Positions 9,222 through 18,284 are shown, numbered from the stretch's first letter. The stretch: 64,000 nt of DNA from a bacterium (GCA_030698885.1 JAUYLN010000006.1:1-64000); one strand, 5' to 3'. Program-made: numbers and translations. Notes: a model not told the origin generated them from the sequence alone.

Positions 9222-9747
9222 CCAAACCAATAGTTTCAGATTTTGGCTTCTGGCCGTAGCAATCTTTCTGGTTGAAAGGTTCTTTCCGTTGTTCTTTAGT
9301 TATCCGTTATTTTTTTCAACAGCGTTTATTATTGTTTATATGATGAGAAACGAGGTCAAGACTTTTTTTATTAATGTCATTATTTTTACTGCTATTCTGG
9401 ATATTTTCTCCGGCTTTGCACTGGGTTCTATTTTTTTACCCGTAATCGCCACACTTCTAATCATAGAGGCATCAAAAAAAGTTATTAGTATTTCGGATAG
9501 GTCGTTTATAACGACCACGATAATAGCAATTATTTTTACCGGCATATATATATCTCTACGGTTTTTTGTAGAATATATATTTGCCCGGGGAAGCTTTGAT
9601 TTTGAATTCAATTTAATCAATCTGATTTTAGATAATTGGCTGCCGGTTTTTATCCAGACATTCATTATTATTATAGTTTTTAATGTGGTTTCAAGCTTTG
9701 TAAAAAATAGGAAATCCTATGAAAAAGTACTTTATCTCAAAAGCTAA
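9214..9747 (+). CDS. mreD: Rod shape-determining membrane protein MreD
   Basis: A 177-residue polytopic membrane protein with about five hydrophobic helices and the MreD-like sequence order, recognised mainly from position between mreC and the PBP2 gene and from length (160-180 is typical). Sequence conservation of MreD is low, so the call rests on context. Its ATG lies in the last codons of mreC and its end overlaps the PBP2 gene by 29 bp, so the three genes form one tightly coupled operon. Confidence 0.87.
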   Translation: MINQTNSFRFWLLAVAIFLVERFFPLFFSYPLFFSTAFIIVYMMRNEVKTFFINVIIFTAILDIFSGFALGSIFLPVIATLLIIEASKKVISISDRSFITTTIIAIIFTGIYISLRFFVEYIFARGSFDFEFNLINLILDNWLPVFIQTFIIIIVFNVVSSFVKNRKSYEKVLYLKS

Positions 9748-11596
9748 TAAAGAAGAGCTGGTTCCGGAGGAAACTCTTATAGACTCCACAAGCCTTCATT
9801 CAAAAGTAGAAGCTCCGGTCAGGCGCGGGGTTTTTGCGATTTTTTATGCCGTCATATTTCTCTTAGCTATTGCGGTCGGGGTTCGTTCATTTAATCTGCA
9901 AATAATGAACGGTGATTATTATGCTTCTTTAGCAGAAAGGAATTCTTTCACCCGATATTATACCGCGAGTCTACGCGGCGTTATTATGTCGGCTGATGGT
10001 GAAGCTTTGGCCAAGAACAGGCCCATTTTTGATGTAGTGGCTTTGACTTCCCGATTGCCCAAAGACGAGGAAGGAATAGCAGAATATGCAGAAATACTGA
10101 GCGGTGTTATGGGCATAAACAAGGACGAACTCCTTGATAATTTTAATAGAAGCAAGAACAAAGCTGTTTTTGTTTTGGTCAAAGACTTGGATAAAGAACT
10201 TGTTTTAAAACTTGAGCAGAAGAATATTCCCGGTATTTTTACGGTTGTAAATTATGGCAGGCAGTATGCTGATGGCCATATATTTTCCCAGGTTCTGGGT
10301 TATATTTCCGGTGTAGGCGAGGCAGACCTCGGTGACGGCTTTTATATTTCAGGTGATAGAATAGGGCGTGCCGGAGTAGAGGAGCAATACGAAGAATATT
10401 TAAGAGGCCAAAGAGGCGCGGTTTATTTCAGAAGCGATGATGGCGGAGTTATTGTTGAGGAACCAATGCAGGGGAATACCGTTGAACTAAATATAGACTT
10501 TATGGTTCAAGAAAAGCTCTTTGAAGCATTAAATGAGGTTTTGCGTTCTCAGGGTTTGAGAAGTGGCGCAGCGGTTGTCCAGGATTCAAAAACGGGAGAG
10601 ATAAAAGCGCTTGTCAGTTTGCCGACTTACGATAACAATATTTTTGACAATTATTTTAATGAGGCGTCAGCAAAACAAGTAGAAGCCGTGTTCAAAGACA
10701 GGAGCCGCCCGCTTTTTAATAGAATTATAAGCGGTAAATATAGCCCAGGGTCAACGATTAAGCCTTTGTTTGCTCTTGCGGGACTTAAGGAGGGTATTGT
10801 TAATACATCCACCATAATTTATTCAAGCGGAGCCATAAATGTCAGAAGCGATGTAGATCCGAACGTATTTTTTACTTTTCGGGACTGGAAAGTTCATGGC
10901 TGGACCGATATTTATAAAGCTATTGCCGATTCGGTTGACGTTTTTTTCTATGCTTTGGGTGGAGGATATGAGAATATAAGCGGTCTTGGTATAGATAGAA
11001 TCTATAAATACTTGTCGGGTGCCATGGCGGATAAGATTTTAGGCGTAGATATGCCCGGAGAGGCAAGCGGTCTTGTCCCTTCCCGGGAATGGAAAAAACT
11101 TGTTAAAAATGAGCCCTGGTATAAGGGTGATACGTATAACGTTTCTATCGGCCAGGGAGATCTTCTGGTAACACCCCTATGGATAAATTCTTATATAAGC
11201 GCCATAGCTAACGGGGGCGATATAATGAAGCCCATAGTAGTTAATCGGATACTAACTCCGGAAGGCGAGATAGTTTTAGAAAATAAGCCGGAAAAGATAG
11301 GTGCCTTGGATTTTGATGAGGATACTTTAAATATAGTCAGAAGAGGCATGAAACAGACAGTTGAGTCCGGAACGGGCAAATTATTAGAAAGCGTGCCGGT
11401 AACTTTAGCCGCCAAAACCGGTACTGCACAGATAACAGGAAGCCAGCTCAACTCTTTACTGACCGTTTTCGGGCCGTATGAAGATCCTGAAATAACTTTA
11501 ACCATAATTGTTGAAACTATCGGCGACCAGCAGGGGCTGGCCCTAAGGGTTGCAAAAAGTTTCCTGGAATGGTATTTTGACCCGAATAGAAATTAG
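9719..11596 (+). CDS. mrdA: Penicillin-binding protein 2, elongation transpeptidase
   Basis: Class B PBP of 625 residues that cross-links peptidoglycan during elongation. One transmembrane helix near residue 45 (VFAIFYAVIFLLAIAVGV) is followed by the pedestal domain with RGVIMSADGEALAKNRP and RAGVEEQYEEYLRGQRG. The transpeptidase domain has SPGSTIKP (catalytic Ser345), SVD in ADSVDVFFYALGG near residue 404 replacing the commoner SxN/SCD, and AAKTGTAQ (Lys566). All catalytic positions are intact. It is the last gene of the mre operon; its partner RodA is at 47904. Confidence 0.95.
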   Translation: MKKYFISKANKEELVPEETLIDSTSLHSKVEAPVRRGVFAIFYAVIFLLAIAVGVRSFNLQIMNGDYYASLAERNSFTRYYTASLRGVIMSADGEALAKNRPIFDVVALTSRLPKDEEGIAEYAEILSGVMGINKDELLDNFNRSKNKAVFVLVKDLDKELVLKLEQKNIPGIFTVVNYGRQYADGHIFSQVLGYISGVGEADLGDGFYISGDRIGRAGVEEQYEEYLRGQRGAVYFRSDDGGVIVEEPMQGNTVELNIDFMVQEKLFEALNEVLRSQGLRSGAAVVQDSKTGEIKALVSLPTYDNNIFDNYFNEASAKQVEAVFKDRSRPLFNRIISGKYSPGSTIKPLFALAGLKEGIVNTSTIIYSSGAINVRSDVDPNVFFTFRDWKVHGWTDIYKAIADSVDVFFYALGGGYENISGLGIDRIYKYLSGAMADKILGVDMPGEASGLVPSREWKKLVKNEPWYKGDTYNVSIGQGDLLVTPLWINSYISAIANGGDIMKPIVVNRILTPEGEIVLENKPEKIGALDFDEDTLNIVRRGMKQTVESGTGKLLESVPVTLAAKTGTAQITGSQLNSLLTVFGPYEDPEITLTIIVETIGDQQGLALRVAKSFLEWYFDPNRN

Positions 11597-11679
11597 TAGT
11601 TTTTTGAGCTATCCACAGCTAGAAAGGCTGATTTTTATTTTTATAGTATAATTTATGTTTGCGCGCTTAGCTTATAAAT

Positions 11680-12135
11680 ATGGCTACATATATAAGCCCG
11701 GAAGGGCTAGAAAAATTAAAAAAAGAGCTTGAGGACAGAAAGACCATAACCAGAGAAGAAATAAACGCCAAAATAAAGGAGGCTAAGCAATTTGGCGACC
11801 TTTCTGAGAATTCGGAATATACTGAGGCAAGAGAGGCACAGGGATTTAATGAGGGCAGGATAGAGGACTTAGAGCAGATGATAAGAGATGCGGTTATAGT
11901 ATCAGGCAGTCAAAAGCATGGCGCTATTGATGTGGGTTCTACGATTAAAGTAACCTCGGTTCACGGCGAGCAGAAATTTACCATTGTTGGCGTAGCAGAA
12001 GCCGATCCGGTTAACGGTTTTATATCCAATGAATCTCCTTTGGCGGAAGCATTTATCGGACGTAAGAAAGGTGAAGAAGTAGAAGTTAAGGTACCAAGCG
12101 GAAAGATAAAGTATAAGATAAATGATATTGAATAA
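11680..12135 (+). CDS. greA: Transcription elongation factor GreA
   Basis: A 151-residue protein of standard GreA length. The N-terminal coiled coil (LEKLKKELEDRKTITREEIN onwards) carries the acidic tip GDLSENSEYTEAREAQ that reaches the RNA polymerase active site and stimulates transcript cleavage. The C-terminal FKBP-like domain ends with IGRKKGEEVEVKVPSGKIKY. A TATAAT at about 11645 may be its promoter. A clear intrinsic terminator follows at 12167. Confidence 0.96.
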   Translation: MATYISPEGLEKLKKELEDRKTITREEINAKIKEAKQFGDLSENSEYTEAREAQGFNEGRIEDLEQMIRDAVIVSGSQKHGAIDVGSTIKVTSVHGEQKFTIVGVAEADPVNGFISNESPLAEAFIGRKKGEEVEVKVPSGKIKYKINDIE

Positions 12136-12166
12136 TAGATTTACGATTTAAGATTTATGATTTATG
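12136..12166. repeat. GATTTACGATTTAAGATTTATGA periodic repeat after greA
   Basis: Three to four units of GATTTAxGATTTA type directly after the greA stop. The same kind of unit lies in frame inside alr at 16581-16610. Confidence 0.65.
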
Positions 12167-12192
12167 AAAAAACTGCCCTACGGGGCAGTTTT
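12167..12192 (+). terminator. Intrinsic terminator of greA
   Basis: Stem AAAACTGCCC / GGGGCAGTTTT with a 2-3 nt loop and T-run, usable in both directions. Confidence 0.8.
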
Positions 12193-12368
12193 AATGACCG
12201 AGGCCATTATTTTAAATAATAGAGAAGGGCGTAGAGGCGTGGAATAGGGTTTGCACCTAGTTTGGTCTTTCTGTTTTACCACATATTTGCTATTATTTAT
12301 TTGTAGTTCCGACGATTCTGGCGAGCCATCAACCCAATGGCGTCAGGATTTGGAGCTTGGGGTTTGTT

Positions 12369-12404
12369 TAGGAATTAGGATTTAGAAATTAGAAATTTAA
12401 ATCT
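12369..12404. repeat. AGGAATTAGGATTTAGAAATTAG-type repeat upstream of lysS
   Basis: Four AATTAG-like units just before the lysS start. Similar units occur at 14583-14606 and, inverted, at 62341-62395. The preceding 170 bases after the greA terminator hold no gene that I can support. Confidence 0.5.
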
Positions 12405-12409
12405 ATACT

Positions 12410-13882
12410 ATGGCTCTAGATGAAATTAAACAAGTTAAGCTAGATAAGTTAAATAAGCTCAGAAATTCAAATAAGGATCCCTATCCGGCTGTTTCGGCGC
12501 GGACGCATACAATAAAAGAAGCATTGGAAGGATTTGATGAGTTTGCGGATAAAAAAACAGATTTAGTTCTTGTTGGCAGGGTTCTGTCAGTCAGAGAGCA
12601 CGGCGGTTCGGTCTTTGCCGACCTGGTGGATGGCACAGCCAGAATTCAACTTTATTTTAAAAAAGATATTTTAGGAGATAAGGATTTTGATTTTTTTATG
12701 GGAACCGTTGATATCGGAGATTTTATTGAGGCCGGTGGGTTTTTATTTAAAACAAAAAGAGGCGAGCAGTCACTTGAAATTAAAAATTATAAAATGTTGG
12801 CCAAGTCGCTTATGCCATTGCCTGAAAAATGGCACGGACTTCAGGATGTTGAAGAAAGATATCGCAAGCGATATCTGGATGTTATTTTCAATGAGGATTT
12901 GAAGAATAAGCTTATTGCACGTTCAATGATTATTGAACATTTAAGGCAATACCTTTTAGCCAATAAGTTTATGGAGGTTGAAACTCCTATTTTGCAGACG
13001 TTGCCCGGCGGAGCAAATGCCAAACCTTTTAAAACTCACTTGGATACTTTGGATCTGGATCTCTATTTGCGTATTGCGCCGGAACTTTATTTAAAGCGCT
13101 TACTTGTTGCAGGTTTTGAGCGTGTTTTTGAGCTGGGCCGTGTTTTCCGCAATGAAGGCATGGACAGAGAGCATAATCCCGAGTTCACCATGCTGGAGTT
13201 TTATTCTGCATATTGGGACCACGAAAAAATGATGGAATTTGTTGAGAAAATGCTTTTGCATGTTACTAAGGAATGGTTTGGTAAAAGTTCATTTAATTAT
13301 CAGGAAAAAGAAATTAAATTTGAAAAATCATTCAGCCGAATATCTTTTAATGATTTATTCAAACAATATTCCGGCCTTGATTATGACAGCACAGACGGGG
13401 AAGAACTTGCCGAAAAAGCCAAGGAACTTGGCATACAGATAAACAAGTCTATGACCAAAGGCAACCTCGGTGACGAGATTTATAAAAAAGTTGCCAGGCC
13501 TAACATTATTGAACCGACATTTGTGATTAATCATCCTTTAGAAATTTCGCCCCTCGCCAAGAAGTTATCTGATGACCAAGACCATGTTGCACGTTTTCAG
13601 TTAATTGTCGGCGGAATGGAGGTAGTGAACGGCTTTTCGGAGCTCAATGACCCGGTAGATCAGAGGGGGAGATTTGAAGAACAGGAAAAAAATGCCAAGA
13701 GGGGTGACCAGGAGGCTCAAAGACTGGACGAAGATTTTATTGAAGCGCTGGAATATGGCATGCCTCCTGCGGCAGGTGTAGGTATCGGTATTGACCGGCT
13801 TATTGCGCTGTTTACCGACTCTCATTCAGTGAGGGAGATTATCGGATTTCCTCTGATGAAACCGAAAGTAAGCGGTAAGTAA
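12410..13882 (+). CDS. lysS: Lysyl-tRNA synthetase, class II
   Basis: A 490-residue class IIb enzyme that charges tRNA-Lys. An OB-fold anticodon-binding domain at residues 50-150 (VLVGRVLSVREHGGSVFADL) is followed by the class II catalytic core: motif 1 region YLLANKFMEVETPILQ, motif 2 VFRNEGMDREHNPEFTMLE, and motif 3 GVGIGIDRLIALF. NGFSELNDPVDQ is the lysine-pocket segment typical of class II LysRS. Length and domains are normal. It precedes DUF5674 and a small helical protein, then serS. Confidence 0.97.
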   Translation: MALDEIKQVKLDKLNKLRNSNKDPYPAVSARTHTIKEALEGFDEFADKKTDLVLVGRVLSVREHGGSVFADLVDGTARIQLYFKKDILGDKDFDFFMGTVDIGDFIEAGGFLFKTKRGEQSLEIKNYKMLAKSLMPLPEKWHGLQDVEERYRKRYLDVIFNEDLKNKLIARSMIIEHLRQYLLANKFMEVETPILQTLPGGANAKPFKTHLDTLDLDLYLRIAPELYLKRLLVAGFERVFELGRVFRNEGMDREHNPEFTMLEFYSAYWDHEKMMEFVEKMLLHVTKEWFGKSSFNYQEKEIKFEKSFSRISFNDLFKQYSGLDYDSTDGEELAEKAKELGIQINKSMTKGNLGDEIYKKVARPNIIEPTFVINHPLEISPLAKKLSDDQDHVARFQLIVGGMEVVNGFSELNDPVDQRGRFEEQEKNAKRGDQEAQRLDEDFIEALEYGMPPAAGVGIGIDRLIALFTDSHSVREIIGFPLMKPKVSGK

Positions 13883-13908
13883 TAAGCTATAAGTATTAAG
13901 CATAAACT
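13881..13908. repeat. AATAAGCTATAAGTATTAAGC repeat between lysS and DUF5674 gene
   Basis: CTATAAG/ATTAAGC units of the same AGCTATAAGC class found at 14690-14726, inside alr at 16630-16662 and at 47830-47853. It fills the spacer and leaves no visible ribosome-binding site for the next gene. Confidence 0.5.
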
Positions 13909-14256
13909 ATGGAAATTAGAATAATTAAAGACAAAATTAGTATTGATGAATTAAAACAAATGGCGAAATCCCAGTTTGGGGATTTTGTGAAGGCGGTTGT
14001 GGATGTGGGGCAGGGTATAATGGCCGTAGGAGGAGAGCTCCACGCGGATGAGCAGACGGTTTTGGCTGAAAAAGAAAATTCAAAATGGGAGAATTCTTGG
14101 GGAATTAATATTTATCCTGAACAACCGCAGGATAAAATGATAGAGTTTGATTCCATGGTAAACATTAAGCCCCAATTCAATAATATGTCCCGAAGCATAG
14201 CGAATGTTGAAATTCAAAACAAAATTAAAGAAGTTTTATCTAAATTAATTTCTTGA
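13909..14256 (+). CDS. DUF5674 family protein
   Basis: A 115-residue soluble protein. The pattern FVKAVVDVGQGIMAVGGELHAD, then WGINIYPEQPQDKMIEFDSM, then NIKPQFNNMSRSIANVEIQ is what I recall for DUF5674, a small family frequent in CPR genomes and of unknown function. It has no membrane segment or signal peptide. The next gene starts one base after its stop, so the two are probably co-translated. Confidence 0.8.
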   Translation: MEIRIIKDKISIDELKQMAKSQFGDFVKAVVDVGQGIMAVGGELHADEQTVLAEKENSKWENSWGINIYPEQPQDKMIEFDSMVNIKPQFNNMSRSIANVEIQNKIKEVLSKLIS

Positions 14257-14257
14257 T

Positions 14258-14593
14258 ATGTACCAGCATAAAAATTTAGCGGAAGGCGGGTGGCAAAAAT
14301 TTAGTTTGGCTGAACAACTGGGCAATATAGGTAGTGAAATAAGCCGGGCTGTGAATTGGCAGAATAAAGAACCAAAATTTTTTAATAATGCGGTTAGCAG
14401 AGCGCTTGAGCTTTTTGACCTAACTTTATCTGACCAAAGATGGCGGGGAAGGCTATTTGAGATAGGTCGGGCTCGCGAAGTATTTTGCGATAATATTTTT
14501 GGAGATAAAATTTATAATACGTCGTTGAAAGATTTACTTCACTATTTTGACCAATTCGCGTATTTAGCGGCGGTGAATAGAAGCACGAATTAG
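14258..14593 (+). CDS. Conserved small helical protein, 111 aa
   Basis: Predicted mostly helical and soluble (MYQHKNLAEGGWQKFSLAEQ, then IGSEISRAVNWQNK and AVSRALELFDLTLSD). I recognise this as a recurrent hypothetical protein of Parcubacteria-type genomes, possibly a four-helix bundle related to variable small-protein families, with no known function. It starts one base after the DUF5674 gene. Confidence 0.7.
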   Translation: MYQHKNLAEGGWQKFSLAEQLGNIGSEISRAVNWQNKEPKFFNNAVSRALELFDLTLSDQRWRGRLFEIGRAREVFCDNIFGDKIYNTSLKDLLHYFDQFAYLAAVNRSTN

Positions 14594-14605
14594 GAATTAC
14601 GAATT

Positions 14606-14689
14606 ATGATTAAGACCAGAGAGGCAAAATTTGATGAAAAAGAAAAATATGATGGAACGGCGGTGATTTATTATAAAGATTTATCTTAA
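14606..14689 (+). CDS. Possible 27-aa small ORF
   Basis: ATG at 14606 opens a charged 27-residue reading frame (MIKTREAKFDEKEKYDGTAV then IYYKDLS). It begins inside a TTAGGAATTACGAATTATG repeat and has no ribosome-binding site. It may be a gene remnant or noise; listed because it lies between two coupled genes and serS. Confidence 0.2.
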   Translation: MIKTREAKFDEKEKYDGTAVIYYKDLS

Positions 14690-14726
14690 AGCTAAAAAGC
14701 TAGAAAGCTGACAGCTGTGAGCTATT
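14690..14726. repeat. AGCTAAAAAGCTAGAAAGCTG repeat upstream of serS
   Basis: Three to four AGCT-centred units immediately 5' of the serS start; same class as the second in-frame array in alr. Confidence 0.5.
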
Positions 14727-14730
14727 CATT

Positions 14731-16002
14731 ATGCTTGATATAAAATTCATTCGTGAAAATCAGGATTTAGTTAAGGAGGCAATCCGCAAAAAGGGGGTAA
14801 AATTTGAGTTGGACGAGCTTATCGCAGTTGATGAGAGGAGAAGGCATGTACTGAAAGAAATGGAGGATAAAAGGGCCGAACAGAATAAAAAATCGGAAAC
14901 TAAACCGGGACCGGAAGAGATAGCTAAATTAAAGGGTCTGAAAGAGGAAATAAAAATTTTGGAAGAAGAGAATAAACATGTTCAGGAAGATTTTGAGCGG
15001 TTGATGCTGATGGTTCCGCAGGTGCCTGACCCGTCGGTGCCTGAAGGCAAAGATGATTCTGATAATGTTGAAATAAGAAAATGGGGTCCCTCGGGCATAC
15101 TCGGGACTGGCGTAAATATACCGGAATTTGATTTTGAGCCCAAAGATCATATTGAACTTATGGAGTCGCTGGATTTGCTTGATTTAGACAGGGGGACTAA
15201 GGTTTCGGGTTTTCGGGGATATTTTTTGAAGAATGAAGCGGCGCTTATGTCTAATGCTTTGTGGAGTTTTGTGCTTGAGAAAATGGTCAAAAAGGGATTT
15301 ACTCCGATAATAGCACCGGCCATTGCCAGAGAAATTGCTTTTCGCGGAACCGGATGGCTCCCGCAGGGCAAGGATGAGATTTACAAGGTTGGTGAGGACC
15401 AGTATCTAATCGGTACTTCTGAAGTCTCAGTTATGGCTTATCATTCAGATGAGATTTTATATGAAAAAGATTTGCCCAAAAAATATATTGCATTTTCACC
15501 ATGCTTCCGTTCAGAGGCCGGTTCATATGGCAAAGACACTAAAGGTATAATAAGGGTCCACGAATTTTATAAAATGGAGCAGATTATACTTTGTAAGGCA
15601 GACCACGAAGAGTCGGTCAGGTGGCATGAAGAGATAACTAAAAATTCCGAAGAAATTATGCAGGAGCTAGGATTGCCGTACCGTGTGGTTGCAAATTGTG
15701 CCGGAGATTTAGGCCTTGGCCAGGTTAAAAAATATGACATTGAAGCCTGGATGCCTTCCCAGCAGAAATACCGCGAGACACATTCAGCATCTTATTTCCA
15801 TGACTTTCAGACTCGCCGGCTTAATATCCGCTACCGTGATTCAAAAAATGAACTTCAGTTTGCTCATTCGCTCAACAACACTGCCGTGGCTACTCCGCGA
15901 ATTTTAACGGCTATTGTTGAGAATTATCAGACAAAAAAAGGAACCGTGAAAGTTCCTAAGGTGTTACAAAAATGGATGCAGGGAATTAAAGAGATAAAAT
16001 GA
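14731..16002 (+). CDS. serS: Seryl-tRNA synthetase
   Basis: A 423-residue class II synthetase. The N-terminal antiparallel coiled coil (about residues 30-105) is the tRNA-Ser long-arm clamp. The core contains YLIGTSEVSVMAYHSDE, motif 2 CFRSEAGSYGKDTKGIIRVH and motif 3 HSLNNTAVATPRILTAIVEN. Length matches the bacterial family. It also supplies Ser-tRNA-Sec precursors in some bacteria but no selenocysteine gene is seen here. Confidence 0.97.
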   Translation: MLDIKFIRENQDLVKEAIRKKGVKFELDELIAVDERRRHVLKEMEDKRAEQNKKSETKPGPEEIAKLKGLKEEIKILEEENKHVQEDFERLMLMVPQVPDPSVPEGKDDSDNVEIRKWGPSGILGTGVNIPEFDFEPKDHIELMESLDLLDLDRGTKVSGFRGYFLKNEAALMSNALWSFVLEKMVKKGFTPIIAPAIAREIAFRGTGWLPQGKDEIYKVGEDQYLIGTSEVSVMAYHSDEILYEKDLPKKYIAFSPCFRSEAGSYGKDTKGIIRVHEFYKMEQIILCKADHEESVRWHEEITKNSEEIMQELGLPYRVVANCAGDLGLGQVKKYDIEAWMPSQQKYRETHSASYFHDFQTRRLNIRYRDSKNELQFAHSLNNTAVATPRILTAIVENYQTKKGTVKVPKVLQKWMQGIKEIK

Positions 16003-16008
16003 TGCAGT

Positions 16009-16233
16009 TTACGGCTCCGGGTCGCTGTTCAGTAATACTCGTAGCTGTTCAATAGCCAATGTTACTAAAAAACCGCCCATATATCTTATCGTAGAAAGAA
16101 ATAAAAAATATGCACAACCAGATAAAGCTCCTATCTCCGGTGATTTAAATATATTCGACATCATAAAACCCAAGAACACCGAGCTCCCAATTGCAGCAAT
16201 CGCTGACCATAGGTCGTAGCTGTCTTTTCCCAT
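16009..16233 (-). CDS. Small hypothetical membrane protein, 74 aa
   Basis: Two hydrophobic segments (LWSAIAAIGSSVFLGFMM and GALSGCAYFLFLSTI) with a short loop, ending in a charged tail. The start at 16233 is supported by AGGAG eight bases upstream on the minus strand. Family unknown. It is the only minus-strand gene between serS and the PP2C-like gene, convergent with serS and divergent from alr. Confidence 0.55.
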   Translation of the reverse strand: MGKDSYDLWSAIAAIGSSVFLGFMMSNIFKSPEIGALSGCAYFLFLSTIRYMGGFLVTLAIEQLRVLLNSDPEP

Positions 16234-16296
16234 GTCATTACTCCTACGTTTGTTCGTGTAAATAATCTGCCATTATAATAGCAAAATGTTATCAAA

Positions 16297-17409
16297 ATGT
16301 CAATTAGTTACAAAACCTGGGTTGAGATTTCAAAATCAGCCCTGAAAAATAATGTTAATGCCGTCAGGAAACTGTTAAAACCGGAAACGAAATTAATGGC
16401 GGTAGTTAAATCAAACGCTTATGGTCACGGTCCCGCCACAGCGGGATTGTTTTTAAAATACGGAGCAGACTGGTTGGGCGTTGATAATATTGATGAAGCG
16501 ATTGAGTTAAGGAGGGCCGGAATTAAAAAACCTATACTAATTCTTGGTTATACGCCGCCCGAGCGCATTAATAAAGGCCGGATTTATGATTTAAGATTTA
16601 CGATTTATGACGAGGGTATTTTTAACAAACTGACAGCTAATAAGCCAGAAAGCTATAAGCTGCATTTAAAAATTGATACAGGTATGTCGCGTCAAGGCGT
16701 GCCGGTTAATGATTTGCCAAAATTTGTAAAAAAATTGCCGGAAGGTTTTCAGTTTGAAGGAGTGTTTTCTCACTTTGCCAATGCAGATAATTTAAAAGAT
16801 AGGACTTATCCGGACTTCCAGATGTCAGAATTTGATAAGTCACTGGGCCTCCTTGCGTCAAAAGGTATTATACCTCAAATGAGGCATATGGCGGCCACTA
16901 CGGCCCTTTTTACGATGTTAGGGAGCCACTTTGACATGGTTAGGACCGGCATTGCCCTTTATGGCCTTTGGGCTTCTCCTGATTTTGCCGGTAAATTTAA
17001 AAAGGCAGGAATCAAGCCGGTTCTTAGCTGGAAAACAAGGGTGGTTCAAATGAAAAAAATTAAAAAAGGAACGCCGGTCGGATATGGCATAACCGAGAGA
17101 GTAAAAAAAGACACAAAAATCGGTATTTTGCCTGTGGGATATTATGACGGATATAACAGGGTGCTTTCTTCAAGGGGAGAGGTTTTAATAGACGGTGCCA
17201 GGTGCAGGGTTATCGGCCGGATGTCTATGAACTTGATGGTAGTTGATATCTCTAAATCAGGAAATGTTAAAATTTGGGATGAGGCGGTTCTTATAGGGAA
17301 GCAGGGGAAAGAGCATGTAACAGCCGAAGAATTAGCGGAAAAATCAGGCACTATAAGCTATGAAATAGTTTCACGTATTAATCCGTTACTGCCCAGGATT
17401 TATATTTAA
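16297..17409 (+). CDS. alr: Alanine racemase
   Basis: PLP enzyme giving D-alanine for peptidoglycan. The 370 residues contain the PLP lysine in VVKSNAYGHGP (Lys38), LKIDTGMSRQG, EGVFSHFANAD, the C-terminal catalytic tyrosine region ILPVGYYDGYNRVLSSRGEV and IGRMSMNLMVVDIS. The barrel segment at residues 95-125 is odd: RIYDLRFTIYD and KLTANKPESYKL come from two different periodic repeats (16581-16610 and 16630-16662), so about 30 residues are repeat-derived, yet fit a strand-helix slot. A TATAAT at 16274 lies only about 18 bases before the ATG. A long hairpin terminator follows. Confidence 0.93.
   Translation: MSISYKTWVEISKSALKNNVNAVRKLLKPETKLMAVVKSNAYGHGPATAGLFLKYGADWLGVDNIDEAIELRRAGIKKPILILGYTPPERINKGRIYDLRFTIYDEGIFNKLTANKPESYKLHLKIDTGMSRQGVPVNDLPKFVKKLPEGFQFEGVFSHFANADNLKDRTYPDFQMSEFDKSLGLLASKGIIPQMRHMAATTALFTMLGSHFDMVRTGIALYGLWASPDFAGKFKKAGIKPVLSWKTRVVQMKKIKKGTPVGYGITERVKKDTKIGILPVGYYDGYNRVLSSRGEVLIDGARCRVIGRMSMNLMVVDISKSGNVKIWDEAVLIGKQGKEHVTAEELAEKSGTISYEIVSRINPLLPRIYI
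16581..16662. repeat. Two periodic repeat arrays in frame inside alr
   Basis: 16581-16610 consists of GATTTATGA/TTTAAGATTTACGATTTATGA units, as after greA at 12136. 16630-16662 consists of AGCTAATAAGCC/AGAAAGCTATAAGCTG units, as upstream of serS. Both keep the reading frame. Confidence 0.7.
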
Positions 17410-17473
17410 AACTTCCTAGCTTGGTTCGTTCGGGCATGCCAAGGCAGGGCAATGAACCAAGCCAGGAAGTTTT
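17408..17473 (+). terminator. Long hairpin terminator after alr
   Basis: Arms AAAACTTCCTAGCTTGGTTC and GAACCAAGCCAGGAAGTTTT pair nearly perfectly; the loop contains a GC-rich repeat (GGGCATGCCAAGGCAGGGCA). It ends 10 bases before ftsQ. Confidence 0.7.
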
Positions 17474-17483
17474 ATGAAACGTA

Positions 17484-18284
17484 ATGAGGCCCGTTAAAAC
17501 CTACAAAGACGAATTTAGAATTAAAAAAAGAAAACAGGCGATAAGGCGTCTGGTTCTTTTTATTGCTCTAGGCGTGGGGATTTTAACCGGTGGAATTTAT
17601 GTCTGGTTTTTTTCGGGCGCATTTGCGGTAACTGATATAGAATATTCAATTCCTGATAAAATAAGCGAGCTTGGCGTAAGAGGTTTTATAGAAAATTGGC
17701 TTGGAGAAGAAAAATTTAAAATTGCCAGAACCGATAACATATTTTTAATTCATCCGGAAGAAATTTCGGCCACACTGCTTGGCAATTTTCCGGAGATTAA
17801 AAAAGTAACTGTTTTGAAAGAAGCGCCGCACAAAGTTAGCTTCAACATTGAGGACAGAAAGCCGGAGGGTATCTGGTGCGGAGCCGGCAAGTGTTTTTAT
17901 TTTGATGATACAGGCGTTGCCTATAGTGAAGCAGTAAATACCAGCGGATTCATCTATACCATTGTACGCGACTCAAGGGACAAAGAGCTGATTAAGGGTC
18001 GTGAGGTAGCAGAGGGAGAGTGGCTGGACGGTGTTTTTATGGTTAAAAATTTCCTGCCGTCTATTGGTCTTTCGGCCAGGGAGTTTATGATTCCGGCAGA
18101 TTCTTTTGATGAATTTATTGTTGAAACCGATGCCGGATTTAAAATATTTTTCAGCCTTCTGGCAGATATTAGCGATCAGATGAACTCTTTTTCTATAGCC
18201 TGGAAAGAGAAGATAACACCGGCAGAAAAAGTGGTCCTGGAATATGTGGATCTCAAAATTGACAGAAGGATATATTACAGGTAA
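17484..18284 (+). CDS. ftsQ: FtsQ/DivIB-like cell division protein
   Basis: A 266-residue bitopic protein: basic cytoplasmic tail (KTYKDEFRIKKRKQAIRRLV), one transmembrane helix at about residues 23-45, then a POTRA-type segment (FAVTDIEYSIPDKI ... IHPEEISATLLGNFPEIKKV) and a beta domain (KVSFNIEDRKPEGIWC). The order and the phrase LLGNFPEIKKVTVLKEAP are typical of FtsQ/DivIB, which bridges FtsB/FtsL and the septal synthase. It is unusual to see it after alr rather than a mur-ddl gene, but D-Ala supply is functionally related. ATG start at 17484; ribosome-binding site weak. Confidence 0.82.
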   Translation: MRPVKTYKDEFRIKKRKQAIRRLVLFIALGVGILTGGIYVWFFSGAFAVTDIEYSIPDKISELGVRGFIENWLGEEKFKIARTDNIFLIHPEEISATLLGNFPEIKKVTVLKEAPHKVSFNIEDRKPEGIWCGAGKCFYFDDTGVAYSEAVNTSGFIYTIVRDSRDKELIKGREVAEGEWLDGVFMVKNFLPSIGLSAREFMIPADSFDEFIVETDAGFKIFFSLLADISDQMNSFSIAWKEKITPAEKVVLEYVDLKIDRRIYYR

